A stretch of DNA of 19,774 nt from Kingella sp. (in: b-proteobacteria) (GCF_030527935.1 NZ_JAUMZV010000038.1:1-19774), one strand, 5' to 3'. Shown: positions 7,226 through 16,253, counted from the first letter of the stretch. Made by a program: numbers and translations. The notes: generated by a model not told the origin, from the sequence alone.

Positions 7226-8875
7226 ATGACTGCACACACGCCCCATCCGCACACCGCCAAAGTTCGCCCCAGCAAAACGCTGGTTTCCACCGTTTGGCTG
7301 ATTCCCCTTGCCGCTGCCATCGTGGGCGGCTATTTGTTGATTGACAGCTTCCGCTCGCGCGGCACAGAAATCAAGCTGTATATGGACAACGCCGATGGCA
7401 TTGAAGTCAACAACACCACCATTCGGATGCTGGATGTGGAAGTGGGGCGCGTAGTCAATATTCGCTTGCAGCCCGACCAAAAAGGCGTGGAGCTCACCGC
7501 CAAAATCAACAAAGACGGTGCAAACCTGATGCGCAAAGACACGCAGTTTTGGGTGGTGAAACCGCGCATTGACCAAAACGGCATCACAGGGCTGGGCACG
7601 CTGCTTTCGGGTTCATACATCGCGTTTAGCGCGGGTAACCCAGACAGCGAATTGGAACACGAGTTTAAAGTATCCGACCTGCCGCCGCTTTCTGCCGCTG
7701 GGCAAACGGGCTTGCGCCTAACGCTCACAGGCAAAAACCGCAAAATGCTGGGCGCGGGCAGCCCCGTGATGTATGAAAATCACACCGTCGGCACGGTGGA
7801 AAGCGCGAAATTTGACCCGAAAACGCAAGCGGTGCAATACAGCATTTTCATCCAAAGCCCCAACGAAAGCCTTGTCAATTCGGGCAGCCATTTTTGGCTG
7901 GACAGCGGCGTGAGCGTGCGGCTGGATGGCGGCGGGATTAAAGTGGACAGCGCGCCGCTTTCGGCGATTTTGTCGGGCGCGATTGCGTTTGACTCGCCGC
8001 CATCTGCCAACAGCGTGAGCAGCGGCACCATATTTACCGTACACAACGACCGCGCCGAAATTGAAAACGAACCCAACGAGCGCACGTTGTACTACGTTGC
8101 CTTTTTCAACAGCTCCGTGCGCGGTTTAGACATCGGCGCGCCCGTGGTTTACAAAGGCATCCGCATCGGCAACGTTGCCGCCGTGCCGTATTTTCAAGCG
8201 GGCGACAGCGCGAAATTGTTTGAACACGGCTACATCCCCGTGCGCCTGCGCATAGACCCCGACAAAATTGAACAGCGCGGCGATGAACCGCAAAGCAAAG
8301 CATACTGGCAAACCGCGTTTCAGGCTGCCTTGGATAACGGCCTAACCGCCAGCTTGGGCAGCAACAATTTGGTGCTCGGCAGCAAACTGGTGGAGCTAAA
8401 CGACAGCCCCAGCAGCACGCCGCCGCTGAAACCGCACAGCAAATACGGCGGCGACATCGTGATTGGCACGCGCGGCGGCGGCTTGGACGATTTGCAAAAC
8501 CAAGTTGCCAAGCTGTTGGACAAATTCAACGCCCTGCCGCTGGATAAAACCGTGGGCGAGCTCAACGGCAGCCTGAAAGAGCTGCGCGGCACGCTCAAAT
8601 CCGCGCAAACTATGCTGGCATCAGCAAACAAACTGATTGCACAAAACAGCACGCAAAGCCTGCCCTCCGAGCTCAACCAAACCCTGCGCGAGCTACGCCA
8701 AACGCTGCAAGGCGTGTCGCCGCAATCGCCTGTTTACCAAGACGTGCAAACCACGCTGCAAAGCATAGACCGCACCTTGCAATCCGCCCAGCCTGTTATC
8801 CGCACGCTGAAAGAACAGCCCAATGCGTTGATTTTTAACAGGGGCGGCAAAGACCCGATTCCGAAAGGGAAGTAA
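7226..8875 (+). CDS. pqiB: PqiB-like MCE-domain membrane protein
   Basis: Predicted inner-membrane-anchored periplasmic protein of the PqiB family, thought to form a stacked MCE tunnel carrying lipids between the two membranes. The 549 residues match E. coli PqiB closely in length. After a short cytoplasmic N-terminus there is one membrane segment (about 19-41). Three MCE domains follow at about 47-140, 162-258 and 287-395, each opening with the typical pattern (DGIEV...VEVGRV, AGSPVMYENHTVGTV, GAPVVYKGIRIGNV). A helical C-terminal region (about 420-530) fits the PqiB needle. Two DUS are translated within it. PqiA, the usual membrane partner, and PqiC are not adjacent, which is atypical. The start codon has no clear Shine-Dalgarno, and tandem DUS occupy the leader. 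An inverted DUS pair follows as terminator. Confidence 0.9.
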   Translation: MTAHTPHPHTAKVRPSKTLVSTVWLIPLAAAIVGGYLLIDSFRSRGTEIKLYMDNADGIEVNNTTIRMLDVEVGRVVNIRLQPDQKGVELTAKINKDGANLMRKDTQFWVVKPRIDQNGITGLGTLLSGSYIAFSAGNPDSELEHEFKVSDLPPLSAAGQTGLRLTLTGKNRKMLGAGSPVMYENHTVGTVESAKFDPKTQAVQYSIFIQSPNESLVNSGSHFWLDSGVSVRLDGGGIKVDSAPLSAILSGAIAFDSPPSANSVSSGTIFTVHNDRAEIENEPNERTLYYVAFFNSSVRGLDIGAPVVYKGIRIGNVAAVPYFQAGDSAKLFEHGYIPVRLRIDPDKIEQRGDEPQSKAYWQTAFQAALDNGLTASLGSNNLVLGSKLVELNDSPSSTPPLKPHSKYGGDIVIGTRGGGLDDLQNQVAKLLDKFNALPLDKTVGELNGSLKELRGTLKSAQTMLASANKLIAQNSTQSLPSELNQTLRELRQTLQGVSPQSPVYQDVQTTLQSIDRTLQSAQPVIRTLKEQPNALIFNRGGKDPIPKGK

Positions 8876-8888
8876 GGCAAATGCGCGT

Positions 8889-8938
8889 AGGCAGCCTGAA
8901 AACGTTGTGGAATACGCTAATCTGTTTTCAGGCTGCCT
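8889..8938 (+). terminator. DUS hairpin terminator of pqiB
   Basis: A perfect 15-bp stem is made by AGGCAGCCTGAAAAC (8889-8903) and its complement (8924-8938) around a 20-base loop, starting 14 bases after the pqiB stop. Confidence 0.55.
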
Positions 8939-9182
8939 GATCGCTGCAATGTTGTTCTACTTTTGTTGCGATTATCCAACCATTAAAACATTTTCAGGCT
9001 GCCTAAACCTAAAAGGCAGCCTGAAACGCCTAATCCCCGCCCTGCCCTGTTTCAGGCTGCCCCAGTATATAGTGTTGGGCATTGATGCCCACGCGGTGCA
9101 AGGTTAATCAACAATTGGCGCATCGGCAGTTTGCCGACATCTTGCCCACCATCAAGCCTTGTTGAATGCACACACTGTTTGA

Positions 9183-9215
9183 TTTGGCGACAAGCCATCG
9201 CCGCTCCATTTTAGA
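9183..9215. repeat. Short dispersed repeat, copy 1
   Basis: TTTGGCGACAAGCCATCGCC and the following 13 bases match 17736-17769 with about five mismatches and one gap. Both copies are followed closely by a DUS. Confidence 0.45.
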
Positions 9216-9283
9216 TTTCAGGCTGCCCTAGCCATCGCCACGCATCAGGCAGCCTGAAACCCAGTCAAACCCACCCAACCACC

Positions 9284-11416
9284 ATGCTCACCGACCTAGA
9301 AAAAACCGCCATCCGCGACCACTACCGCGCCCTTTGCGAAAATCTCCCCAACTTCCGCCCCCGCCCCGCCCAGCGCGAAATGATAGCCGCCATCGCCAAC
9401 GCCTTTTCCCGCACGCTCCCGCGCGAAGAAGGCGGCGACGCACCCGAGCGACAAGGCGAAAGCATCGCCGTTATCGAAGGCCCAACAGGCGTAGGCAAAT
9501 CGCTTGCCTACCTGCTCGCGGGCGGCATCATGGCGCAAACGCGCGGCAAACGGCTCATCGTATCCAGCGCAACCATCGCCCTGCAAGAGCAACTGGTGGA
9601 GCGCGATTTGCCGTTTGTTGTCGCCCAAAGCGGGCTAGAACTCAGCTTCGCGCTCGCCAAAGGGCGCGGACGCTACCTTTGCCCCTACAAACTCTATCAG
9701 CTCACCCAAACCAACGCCCAGCAAAGCCTAGACGGCATAGAACCGCCCGCCGTGCTGTGGAGCAACAAGCCCAAAGCCGAAGAAATCGCCACCCTGCAAA
9801 ACATGGCAAACCAATTTGCCAGCCGCCAATTCAACGGCGACCGCGACACATGGAGCGAAAAAATCGACGATGTCCTATGGCAACAAGTAACCAACGACCG
9901 CCACGGCTGCCTGAAATCCGCCTGCCCCAATCGCGCCGAATGCCCGTTTTATCTCGCCCGCGACACGCTGGAACACACCGATGTCATCGTTGCCAACCAC
10001 GACCTATTGCTCGCCGACATCAGCATGGGCGGCGGCGTGATTTTGCCCGCGCCCGAAAACAGCTTCTACTGCATTGACGAAGCGCACCACCTGCCCAAAA
10101 AAGCCCTAAACCAATTTGCCGCCGAACACACATGGCTGCACGCCATGTGGACAGCCGAAAAACTGCCGCAGCACACGCAAAAAATCGCCCTGCTTACCGA
10201 CAAGCTAGAACTTGCCAATCTAGCCAACGAAGCCGCCAACAGCCTGCTAGACAGCCTAAACGAATGGCAATTTCACCTGCTGGACGCGCCCGAACTCGCC
10301 AGCAGCGAGCAAGACCACGAAACCATTTGGCTGTGGCAAGACGGCATCATCCCGCCCGAATTGGAAAACCTTGTTCACAACACAAACATCGCCGCCCAAG
10401 CCCTTGCCAACAACGTGAGCCAGCTTGCCGATGCCCTTGCCGCCGCCCGCCGCGACAAAGACCAAGACAGCAGCCAAATAGACCGCATCAGCACCGAATT
10501 TGGCATTTTTGTTGCCCGCACCGAGCAAATCGCCGCCGTGTGGCAGCTTATCGCCACCGCCCCCAGCGAAGACAAAGAACCGCTTGCCAAATGGATAAGC
10601 CGCCCGCAAAGCGACAAAATAGACTGGACATTCCACGCCAGCCCCATCACCGCCGCCACCATGCTCGCCAACAAGTTGTTCAAACGCGCAGCAGGCGCAA
10701 TCCTCACCTCCGCCACCTTGCAAAGCCTTGGCAACTTCAAGCTCCTGCTCAACCAAACAGGCTTAACATGGCTGCCGCAAACCACCACTCTCGCCCTCAA
10801 AAGCCCGTTTAACTTCGCCGAACAAGGCGAGCTATACCTGCCCCCTATCATCGCCAGCCCCAAAGACCCCATCGCCCACACCAACGAAGTCATCGAATGG
10901 CTGCCCAAGCTCATCAGCGACACCGCCCCCATCGGCACGCTGGTGTTATTCACCTCGCGCAAGCAAATGCAAGAAGTCGCTTTCAGGCTGCCTGAAAACT
11001 ACCTGCCCCACCTGCTGATTCAAGGCGAACAAGCCAAATCCAAACTGCTCGCCCAACACCGCCAAAACCTAGCCGATGGCAAGCCCAGCATTATCTTCGG
11101 GCTAGACAGCTTTGCCGAAGGGCTGGATTTGCCGCACGAAGCCTGCGTACACGTCATCATCATCAAACTGCCCTTTTCCATGCCCGACAACCCCATAGAA
11201 AAAACCCAAAGCCGCTGGATAGAAAAACGCGGCGGACGACCCTTTATGGAAATCACCGTGCCCGAAGCCAGCATCAAACTGGTGCAAGCCGTTGGGCGGC
11301 TGATTCGCACCGAAAGCGACTACGGGCGCATCACTATCCTAGACAACCGCATCACCACCCAACGCTACGGACAGCAAATGCTTGCCTGCTTGCCGCCGTT
11401 TAAACGGCTGGGATGA
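9284..11416 (+). CDS. dinG: ATP-dependent DNA helicase DinG
   Basis: 5'-3' superfamily 2 helicase of the XPD/DinG type, acting in DNA repair and in resolving R-loops and replication-transcription conflicts. It has 710 residues, close to the 716 of E. coli DinG. Walker A is at 66-73 (GPTGVGKS). The iron-sulphur cysteines are Cys133, Cys209, Cys214 and Cys220, with nearly the E. coli spacing (76, 5 and 6 residues). The DEAH box is at 265-268. The C-terminal helicase motif AVGRLIRTESDYG is intact. The ATG has no strong ribosome site and lies about 25 bases after a DUS. A DUS palindrome at 10981-10997 is translated as FRLPEN, and the codon for Cys209 sits inside a DUS-like GGCTGCCTGAAA. It is a single-gene unit, flanked by DUS hairpins. 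Confidence 0.96.
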   Translation: MLTDLEKTAIRDHYRALCENLPNFRPRPAQREMIAAIANAFSRTLPREEGGDAPERQGESIAVIEGPTGVGKSLAYLLAGGIMAQTRGKRLIVSSATIALQEQLVERDLPFVVAQSGLELSFALAKGRGRYLCPYKLYQLTQTNAQQSLDGIEPPAVLWSNKPKAEEIATLQNMANQFASRQFNGDRDTWSEKIDDVLWQQVTNDRHGCLKSACPNRAECPFYLARDTLEHTDVIVANHDLLLADISMGGGVILPAPENSFYCIDEAHHLPKKALNQFAAEHTWLHAMWTAEKLPQHTQKIALLTDKLELANLANEAANSLLDSLNEWQFHLLDAPELASSEQDHETIWLWQDGIIPPELENLVHNTNIAAQALANNVSQLADALAAARRDKDQDSSQIDRISTEFGIFVARTEQIAAVWQLIATAPSEDKEPLAKWISRPQSDKIDWTFHASPITAATMLANKLFKRAAGAILTSATLQSLGNFKLLLNQTGLTWLPQTTTLALKSPFNFAEQGELYLPPIIASPKDPIAHTNEVIEWLPKLISDTAPIGTLVLFTSRKQMQEVAFRLPENYLPHLLIQGEQAKSKLLAQHRQNLADGKPSIIFGLDSFAEGLDLPHEACVHVIIIKLPFSMPDNPIEKTQSRWIEKRGGRPFMEITVPEASIKLVQAVGRLIRTESDYGRITILDNRITTQRYGQQMLACLPPFKRLG

Positions 11417-11430
11417 TGGAGTGTATAGAT

Positions 11431-11480
11431 TTTCAGGCTGCCTAATTGTGTTTATCCACAATACCCAAGGCAGCCTGAAA
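11431..11480 (+). terminator. DUS hairpin terminator of dinG
   Basis: DUS arms at 11431-11443 and 11468-11480 pair perfectly over 13 bp. Inside them ATTGTG and CACAAT can extend the stem, making a nested hairpin. It begins 14 bases after the dinG stop. Confidence 0.6.
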
Positions 11481-11509
11481 CGTAAGACGCATAATCAAGT
11501 TTGTAGTTC

Positions 11510-11581
11510 GTAGGGTGGGCAACTCGTTGCCCACCATCGCCGTTATCGCTCACATTGGTGGGCAATGAGTGCCCACCCTAC
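11510..11581. repeat. Palindromic GTAGGGTGGGC repeat, copy 1
   Basis: A 72-bp unit has ends GTAGGGTGGGC and GCCCACCCTAC, each arm itself containing a GTTGCCCAC-type partial palindrome. The middle TCGCCGTTATCGCTCACATT is identical in copy 2, and homology continues through CCCAATATTTTCAGGCTGCC. It resembles REP-like intergenic repeats seen in many bacteria. Confidence 0.65.
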
Positions 11582-11812
11582 CCAATATTTTCAGGCTGCC
11601 TAACCGTGTTACCCGCGCCAAAGGCAGCCTGAAACCCAATAAACCATCAACCCAAAACGCCCCACCCAATCCCCAATCCAAGCAAAATCTTTCACCAGCG
11701 CACGGCTTGCCAGCAAGCCGTAGGGGCGCGGATTAGCTTTTCAGGCTGCCCACCATTCGCCCTCGCGTTCACACGCCGCATCCATTTTTCAGGCTGCCTT
11801 ATCATCTCATCC

Positions 11813-11885
11813 GTGGGCAGGCAACTCGTTGCCCACCATCGCCGTTATCGCTCACATTGGTGGGCAACGAGTTGTCCACCCTACC
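11813..11885. repeat. Palindromic GTGGGC repeat, copy 2
   Basis: Second copy of the repeat at 11510, in the same orientation, with a slightly altered left end. The right end and the following DUS-containing sequence are conserved, so the duplicated unit includes at least one DUS and probably the inverted DUS pair behind it. Confidence 0.65.
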
Positions 11886-11979
11886 CAATATTTTCAGGCT
11901 GCCCAATCGTGCAAACAAAGGCAGCCTGAAACTCCATCCATCCAACAAAAAACCGTTTGGCATAACACCCAACGGTTTT

Positions 11980-12141
11980 AGAACCTGTATTCACTATTTT
12001 CATAGCCATCTTTTATGTCCTAAAAACGCGGCTACCGCGTTAAAAATGCTCGCAAGGTGTACAACCTTGCTGCGCTTTTTGCCTTGTATCCGCGCTTTTA
12101 TGCCATCAAATCTGCCTATGAAAATAGTGAATACAGGTTCT
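11980..12141. mobile_element. 162-bp inverted-repeat miniature element, copy 2
   Basis: Same length and orientation as the element at 2458-2619, with about ten substitutions. The terminal repeat is perfect over 26 bp. At element position 21 both arms differ from copy 1 in a way that keeps base pairing (G-C there, T-A here). The right end lies 16 bases from the stop codon of the next minus-strand gene. Confidence 0.75.
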
Positions 12142-12157
12142 TATTTTCAGGCTGCCA

Positions 12158-12469
12158 TCACCGCCTGCGCAGCAGCACATTCAAACACGCGCCAAACGCC
12201 ACCATCACCACAAACGGCAACGCAGGCAGCAGCACAATCAGCAACACCGTTTGCCACACGCGCAGCCCCAGCAACGCCACATTGCCCCACGCCGCCAAAA
12301 TCGCCGATGCCAGCATCAGCGCAAAGTTAATCAGCATATTGGTAGGCACGTAGCGCGATTCGGTTTCAGGCTGCCAAAACAGTTGATAGAGCGCGTTGCA
12401 ATACGCCAGCGCGTCTAGGCATAGCTTGGTGAGCAGCAGGGAAAAGACAAGGTTGAATAGGGTTTGCAT
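12158..12469 (-). CDS. Small hypothetical membrane protein
   Basis: A 103-residue protein of unknown function. Three strongly hydrophobic stretches (about 4-21, 45-63 and 72-100) suggest a small integral inner-membrane protein ending in Arg-Arg-Arg. The ATG at 12467-12469 is preferred, since the frame upstream would need a TTG start. GCGGTAACC upstream gives only a modest ribosome site. The polar loop WQPETES (residues 32-38) is partly encoded by a DUS. It lies downstream of the split gene at 12520-13016 on the same strand, separated by an inverted DUS pair. I do not recognise the family. The coding call rests on hydrophobic pattern and codon use. Confidence 0.55.
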   Translation of the reverse strand: MQTLFNLVFSLLLTKLCLDALAYCNALYQLFWQPETESRYVPTNMLINFALMLASAILAAWGNVALLGLRVWQTVLLIVLLPALPFVVMVAFGACLNVLLRRR

Positions 12470-12491
12470 GGTGGTTACCGCGGTAAACAAA

Positions 12492-12528
12492 GCAGCCTGA
12501 AATGGGTTTACAGGGCTTTTCAGGCTGC
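12492..12528 (-). terminator. DUS hairpin overlapping a stop codon
   Basis: GCAGCCTGAAA (12492-12502) and its complement (12518-12528) pair over 11 bp. On the minus strand the hairpin is followed by TTTGTTT. The stop codon of the upstream gene (12520-12522) lies inside the first arm. Confidence 0.5.
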
Positions 12529-12738
12529 CTTTTGGGGTGCATAAATCAACAATCGCCCGCCCAACGGCTGCCGAATGTTGTTTAACCGATTAGCCAGTTG
12601 ATGCAGCAAATGGTAATAGGCTTGGAACGGAAAATCGCGTATCACAAACGCTGGCTGCGCGTATGCTTGGCAAATGGCGGCGTAGCGATGCTGGTGCACA
12701 TCGTGGGCGCAATGTTGATACTTGAACAGCACAAGCAT
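12520..12738 (-). CDS. 3' part of a frameshifted hypothetical gene
   Basis: A 72-residue frame starting at an ATG inside the preceding frame. The protein is rich in aromatic residues and histidine (HCAHDVHQHRY, FPFQAYYHLLHQL) and uses codons like its neighbours, whereas the overlapping tail of the other frame does not look coding. I therefore read it as the C-terminal half of one gene whose N-terminal half is at 12642-13016, with the frame change near 12735-12750. It could instead be a separate overlapping gene started at the internal ATG, but no ribosome site supports this. It ends in Ala-Ala-stop within a DUS. Function unknown. Confidence 0.5.
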   Translation of the reverse strand: MLVLFKYQHCAHDVHQHRYAAICQAYAQPAFVIRDFPFQAYYHLLHQLANRLNNIRQPLGGRLLIYAPQKAA

Positions 12739-13016
12739 TCGCCATCAAACGTGCTTGTGCCATAGGGCAAAACGGCGTGGGGCGTGTCGTAATACTGCGC
12801 CAAACTGGCGCGGGCGGGCGTGATGGCGTTAAGCGGTGTGGTGTGCGTGGCGCGTTGCAGCGCGGTTAGGTTGGCAAGCGCGTTTTGTAGGCACAACACC
12901 ATGCTGCCCACCGTATCCCAGCCTTCGCCCAGCGTGGCGGTGTGGATGTGCAAGGCAAGTTGGGCGAAGTGGTATGGTTCGCGCCCATCAATGGCGCAGG
13001 AAAAGCCAAGCTTCAT
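12642..13016 (-). CDS. 5' part of a frameshifted hypothetical gene
   Basis: A 124-residue frame beginning MKLGFSCAIDGREPYHFAQ, with GGAATAACC before the ATG at 13014-13016. The first 94 residues or so look like a genuine soluble protein. From about 12738 onward the frame turns into a cysteine/serine-rich tail that overlaps the better-looking frame at 12520-12738. A -1 shift near 12735-12750 would give one protein of about 166 residues. A perfect 9-bp inverted repeat (12729-12737 and 12752-12760) brackets the junction. I do not recognise the product. It may be a pseudogene, a sequencing error or a recoded gene. Confidence 0.5.
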   Translation of the reverse strand: MKLGFSCAIDGREPYHFAQLALHIHTATLGEGWDTVGSMVLCLQNALANLTALQRATHTTPLNAITPARASLAQYYDTPHAVLPYGTSTFDGECLCCSSINIAPTMCTSIATPPFAKHTRSQRL

Positions 13017-13031
13017 GGTTATTCCATCAAA

Positions 13032-13071
13032 AGGCAGCCTGAAACGGGATAAAACCGTTTTCAGGCTGCCT
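13032..13071 (-). terminator. DUS hairpin terminator of the DUF302 gene
   Basis: An extended stem of 16 bp with one bulged base (13032-13047 and 13055-13071) has a 7-base loop. On the minus strand it is followed by TTTTGATGG. It lies 9 bases past the stop of the DUF302 gene and just upstream of the next minus-strand start. Confidence 0.65.
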
Positions 13072-13079
13072 ATTATTGT

Positions 13080-13559
13080 TTACTGCGCCACGGTTGCGCG
13101 TATCAGTTTTTCCGCATTCGCCAGCGTGTTTTCCACTTCGCTGTATTCAATGCGGCTGCCGTCAATCAAGGCGCGGGTGTCGGTGAACACGGCTTGCACG
13201 CCTGCTGGTGTTTGCGTTACCAGCACGCGCAGCGGCAGTTGCAACGCGAAGGCGGGGTCTTTCACCATCAGCGGCGTGCCTGCTTTGGGTGTGCCAAACA
13301 CGATTACGGTAGCCGGCTGCATTTCTAAGCCGTTTTGGCGGGCGGCGGCGCGGTGGTCAATCACCGCAAACACGGTCATGCCTTTGGCTTGGATGGCGTT
13401 TTGCAGACGCGTTACCGTTTCGTCAAAGCTGTATTGGCTGGCAACGCTGTGGATGCGTGGCGTGGCGGTTGCTTGCTCGGGAGGCTCAGCGGGCGCGGTA
13501 TTTTGGGCGCAGGCGGCAAGTGTGGCGGTGGTGGCTAGGGCGGTAAGCGTAGATTTCAT
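13080..13559 (-). CDS. DUF302-domain lipoprotein
   Basis: A 159-residue predicted lipoprotein. The signal peptide ends in the lipobox Leu14-Ala-Ala-Cys17, so mature protein would be lipid-anchored at Cys17. The remainder (about 35-155) resembles the DUF302 family (COG3439): FDETVTRLQNAIQAKGMTVFAVIDH near its start, then VIVFGTPKAGTPLM and the LPLRVLV strand. The function of DUF302 is not firmly known. I chose the ATG at 13557-13559, where AAGGAAAAAACC is a good ribosome site, rather than an upstream TTG. DUS hairpins lie on both sides, separating it from proS and from the next gene, so it is probably expressed on its own. Confidence 0.8.
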   Translation of the reverse strand: MKSTLTALATTATLAACAQNTAPAEPPEQATATPRIHSVASQYSFDETVTRLQNAIQAKGMTVFAVIDHRAAARQNGLEMQPATVIVFGTPKAGTPLMVKDPAFALQLPLRVLVTQTPAGVQAVFTDTRALIDGSRIEYSEVENTLANAEKLIRATVAQ

Positions 13560-13599
13560 GGTTTTTTCCTTATCAACAATCAACAGGGTTACAAGATTG

Positions 13600-13639
13600 A
13601 GGCAGCCTGAAAATAGGTTTACACGTTTTCAGGCTGCCT
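13600..13639 (-). terminator. DUS hairpin terminator of proS
   Basis: A perfect 14-bp stem (13600-13613 and 13626-13639) with a 12-base loop, 5 bases after the proS stop on the minus strand. There is no strong T-run. Confidence 0.5.
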
Positions 13640-13644
13640 ATTCA

Positions 13645-15348
<1,704 letters not shown>

Positions 15349-15381
15349 GGGCGTGTCCTATACGATGAAATAAAGGCGCGG

Positions 15382-15390
15382 ATTATAGCA
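15382..15390 (-). promoter_or_regulatory. Extended -10 promoter of proS
   Basis: On the minus strand the sequence reads TGCTATAAT followed by CCGCG, a perfect -10 hexamer with the TGn extension, about 34 bases before the proS ATG. No convincing -35 box is present, as is common for extended -10 promoters. Confidence 0.65.
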
Positions 15391-15450
15391 AAATTATGCG
15401 CCCGCCTGCGCGGCGAAAGCCTAGGGGCGGTTGATTGCCAACATCCCCTA

Positions 15451-15489
15451 AGGCAGCCTGAAAATAGCACGGCGCGTTTCAGACTGCCT
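15451..15489. repeat. Inverted DUS pair between divergent genes
   Basis: AGGCAGCCTGAAA (15451-15463) pairs with TTTCAGACTGCCT (15477-15489), with one mismatch. It sits upstream of both proS and the lipoprotein gene, so termination of a flanking gene is not its role here. Confidence 0.55.
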
Positions 15490-15523
15490 GATGGCGCAAA
15501 TCTAGCCATGCGCCCCGCAACAA

Positions 15524-15532
15524 TGGCATAAT
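15524..15532 (+). promoter_or_regulatory. Probable promoter of lipoprotein-surE unit
   Basis: TGGCATAAT gives a -10 box with five of six consensus bases and a TGn extension, followed by CGCCCC, about 31 bases upstream of the lipoprotein ATG. There is no clear -35 box. Confidence 0.45.
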
Positions 15533-15563
15533 CGCCCCTTTTTCCCCGCCCCAAACCGCAACC

Positions 15564-16250
15564 ATGAACCGCCTACTGCTCATCCCGCTCATCTTGGCAA
15601 CCGCCGCCTGCGCCACGCCGCCTATTAGGCAGCCTGAAACGCCAGAAAGCCCCCGCCCCGCCCATTCCCCCTTGCCCTATCCCGAAACCCCGCCCAACGA
15701 GCAATTTGAGCAGCTTGCCATCCAAGTGAGCCGTTTGGAAAACCAAGTTGCCGAGCTGCAAGAGCGCGTAGAGCAGCTAGAACAACGCGCCGCGCAGCCC
15801 ATCAAACGCCCCACTCGTGTTTACAGCAATAAACCCATCGCGCCACCATTTCAAGGCAATCAAGGCAGCCTGAAAACGGAAAACGCGCCCAGCCGCCTAG
15901 AAAAAGCGCAACAACAATACCGCCAGCAACACTATCAAGCCGCCACCGCCACCTTACGCGAAGCCGATGGCGGTGGCGATGGCAGCGAAACCGCGCAAAA
16001 AAGTATGTTTTTGCTGCTGCAAGCGCACCAAAAGCTCAACCATTGCCAAAGCGTGATTAACATCGGGCAACGCTACGCCACCCGCTTTTCAGGCAGCCTG
16101 AACGCGCCCGAAGCCCTATCGCTGGTGGCGCAATGCCAATGGCGCATTCAACAGCAAGACATCGCCCGCGACACATGGCGCAAAATCATCCAGCAATACC
16201 CCAAAAGCCCCGCCGCATCCCGCGCCCGCAACCAAATCAAACAAAGGTAA
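15564..16250 (+). CDS. Coiled-coil/TPR lipoprotein, CpoB/YbgF-like
   Basis: A 228-residue predicted lipoprotein. The signal peptide ends in Ala-Thr-Ala-Ala-Cys16, a slightly weak lipobox. A proline-rich linker follows (about 19-45), then a leucine-heptad coiled coil (about 47-77) and, after a second linker, helical TPR-like repeats (about 109-224) with YRQQHYQAA and YPKSPAA motifs. This order resembles CpoB/YbgF, which couples Tol-Pal to peptidoglycan synthesis, but no tol genes are nearby, and CpoB itself normally has a cleavable rather than a lipid-modified signal. The exact role is therefore open. Three DUS are translated in it (near residues 22-25, 101-104 and 177-180), the first two in linkers. 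Its stop is three bases from the surE start, so the two are co-transcribed. Confidence 0.75.
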   Translation: MNRLLLIPLILATAACATPPIRQPETPESPRPAHSPLPYPETPPNEQFEQLAIQVSRLENQVAELQERVEQLEQRAAQPIKRPTRVYSNKPIAPPFQGNQGSLKTENAPSRLEKAQQQYRQQHYQAATATLREADGGGDGSETAQKSMFLLLQAHQKLNHCQSVINIGQRYATRFSGSLNAPEALSLVAQCQWRIQQQDIARDTWRKIIQQYPKSPAASRARNQIKQR

Positions 16251-16253
16251 ACC

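Larger units (their letters stand above)
8876..9283. other. Gene-free DUS-rich spacer between pqiB and dinG
   Basis: About 400 bp with no credible gene. It contains seven DUS copies arranged largely as inverted pairs: 8889-8938, then 8992-9004 with 9014-9026, then singles near 9050, 9218 and 9247. A 33-base repeat at 9183-9215 recurs at 17736. The stretch 9060-9180 shows nothing I recognise. A 66-residue frame at 8907-9107 is made mostly of translated DUS and is not supported. Confidence 0.7.
11417..12157. other. Gene-free repeat-rich spacer after dinG
   Basis: About 740 bp hold the dinG terminator, two copies of a palindromic repeat (11510 and 11813), eight or more DUS including inverted pairs at 11589-11634 and 11892-11931, a small CGGCTTGC/GCAAGCCG hairpin at 11703-11720, and a 162-bp miniature element. 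No coding region is supported. Confidence 0.75.

Noticed and set aside
8907..9107. 66-codon frame between pqiB and dinG
   Set aside because: It consists largely of translated DUS copies, lacks a ribosome site, and overlaps the pqiB terminator hairpin.
9334..10077. 247-codon Arg/Pro-rich frame within dinG
   Set aside because: It is a frame-shifted reading of dinG, and the composition is typical of a shadow.
11431..11931. Regularly recurring short repeats that could suggest a CRISPR array
   Set aside because: The repeats are DUS 12-mers in both orientations with irregular spacing, plus two palindromic REP-like units. There are no uniform spacers and no cas genes.
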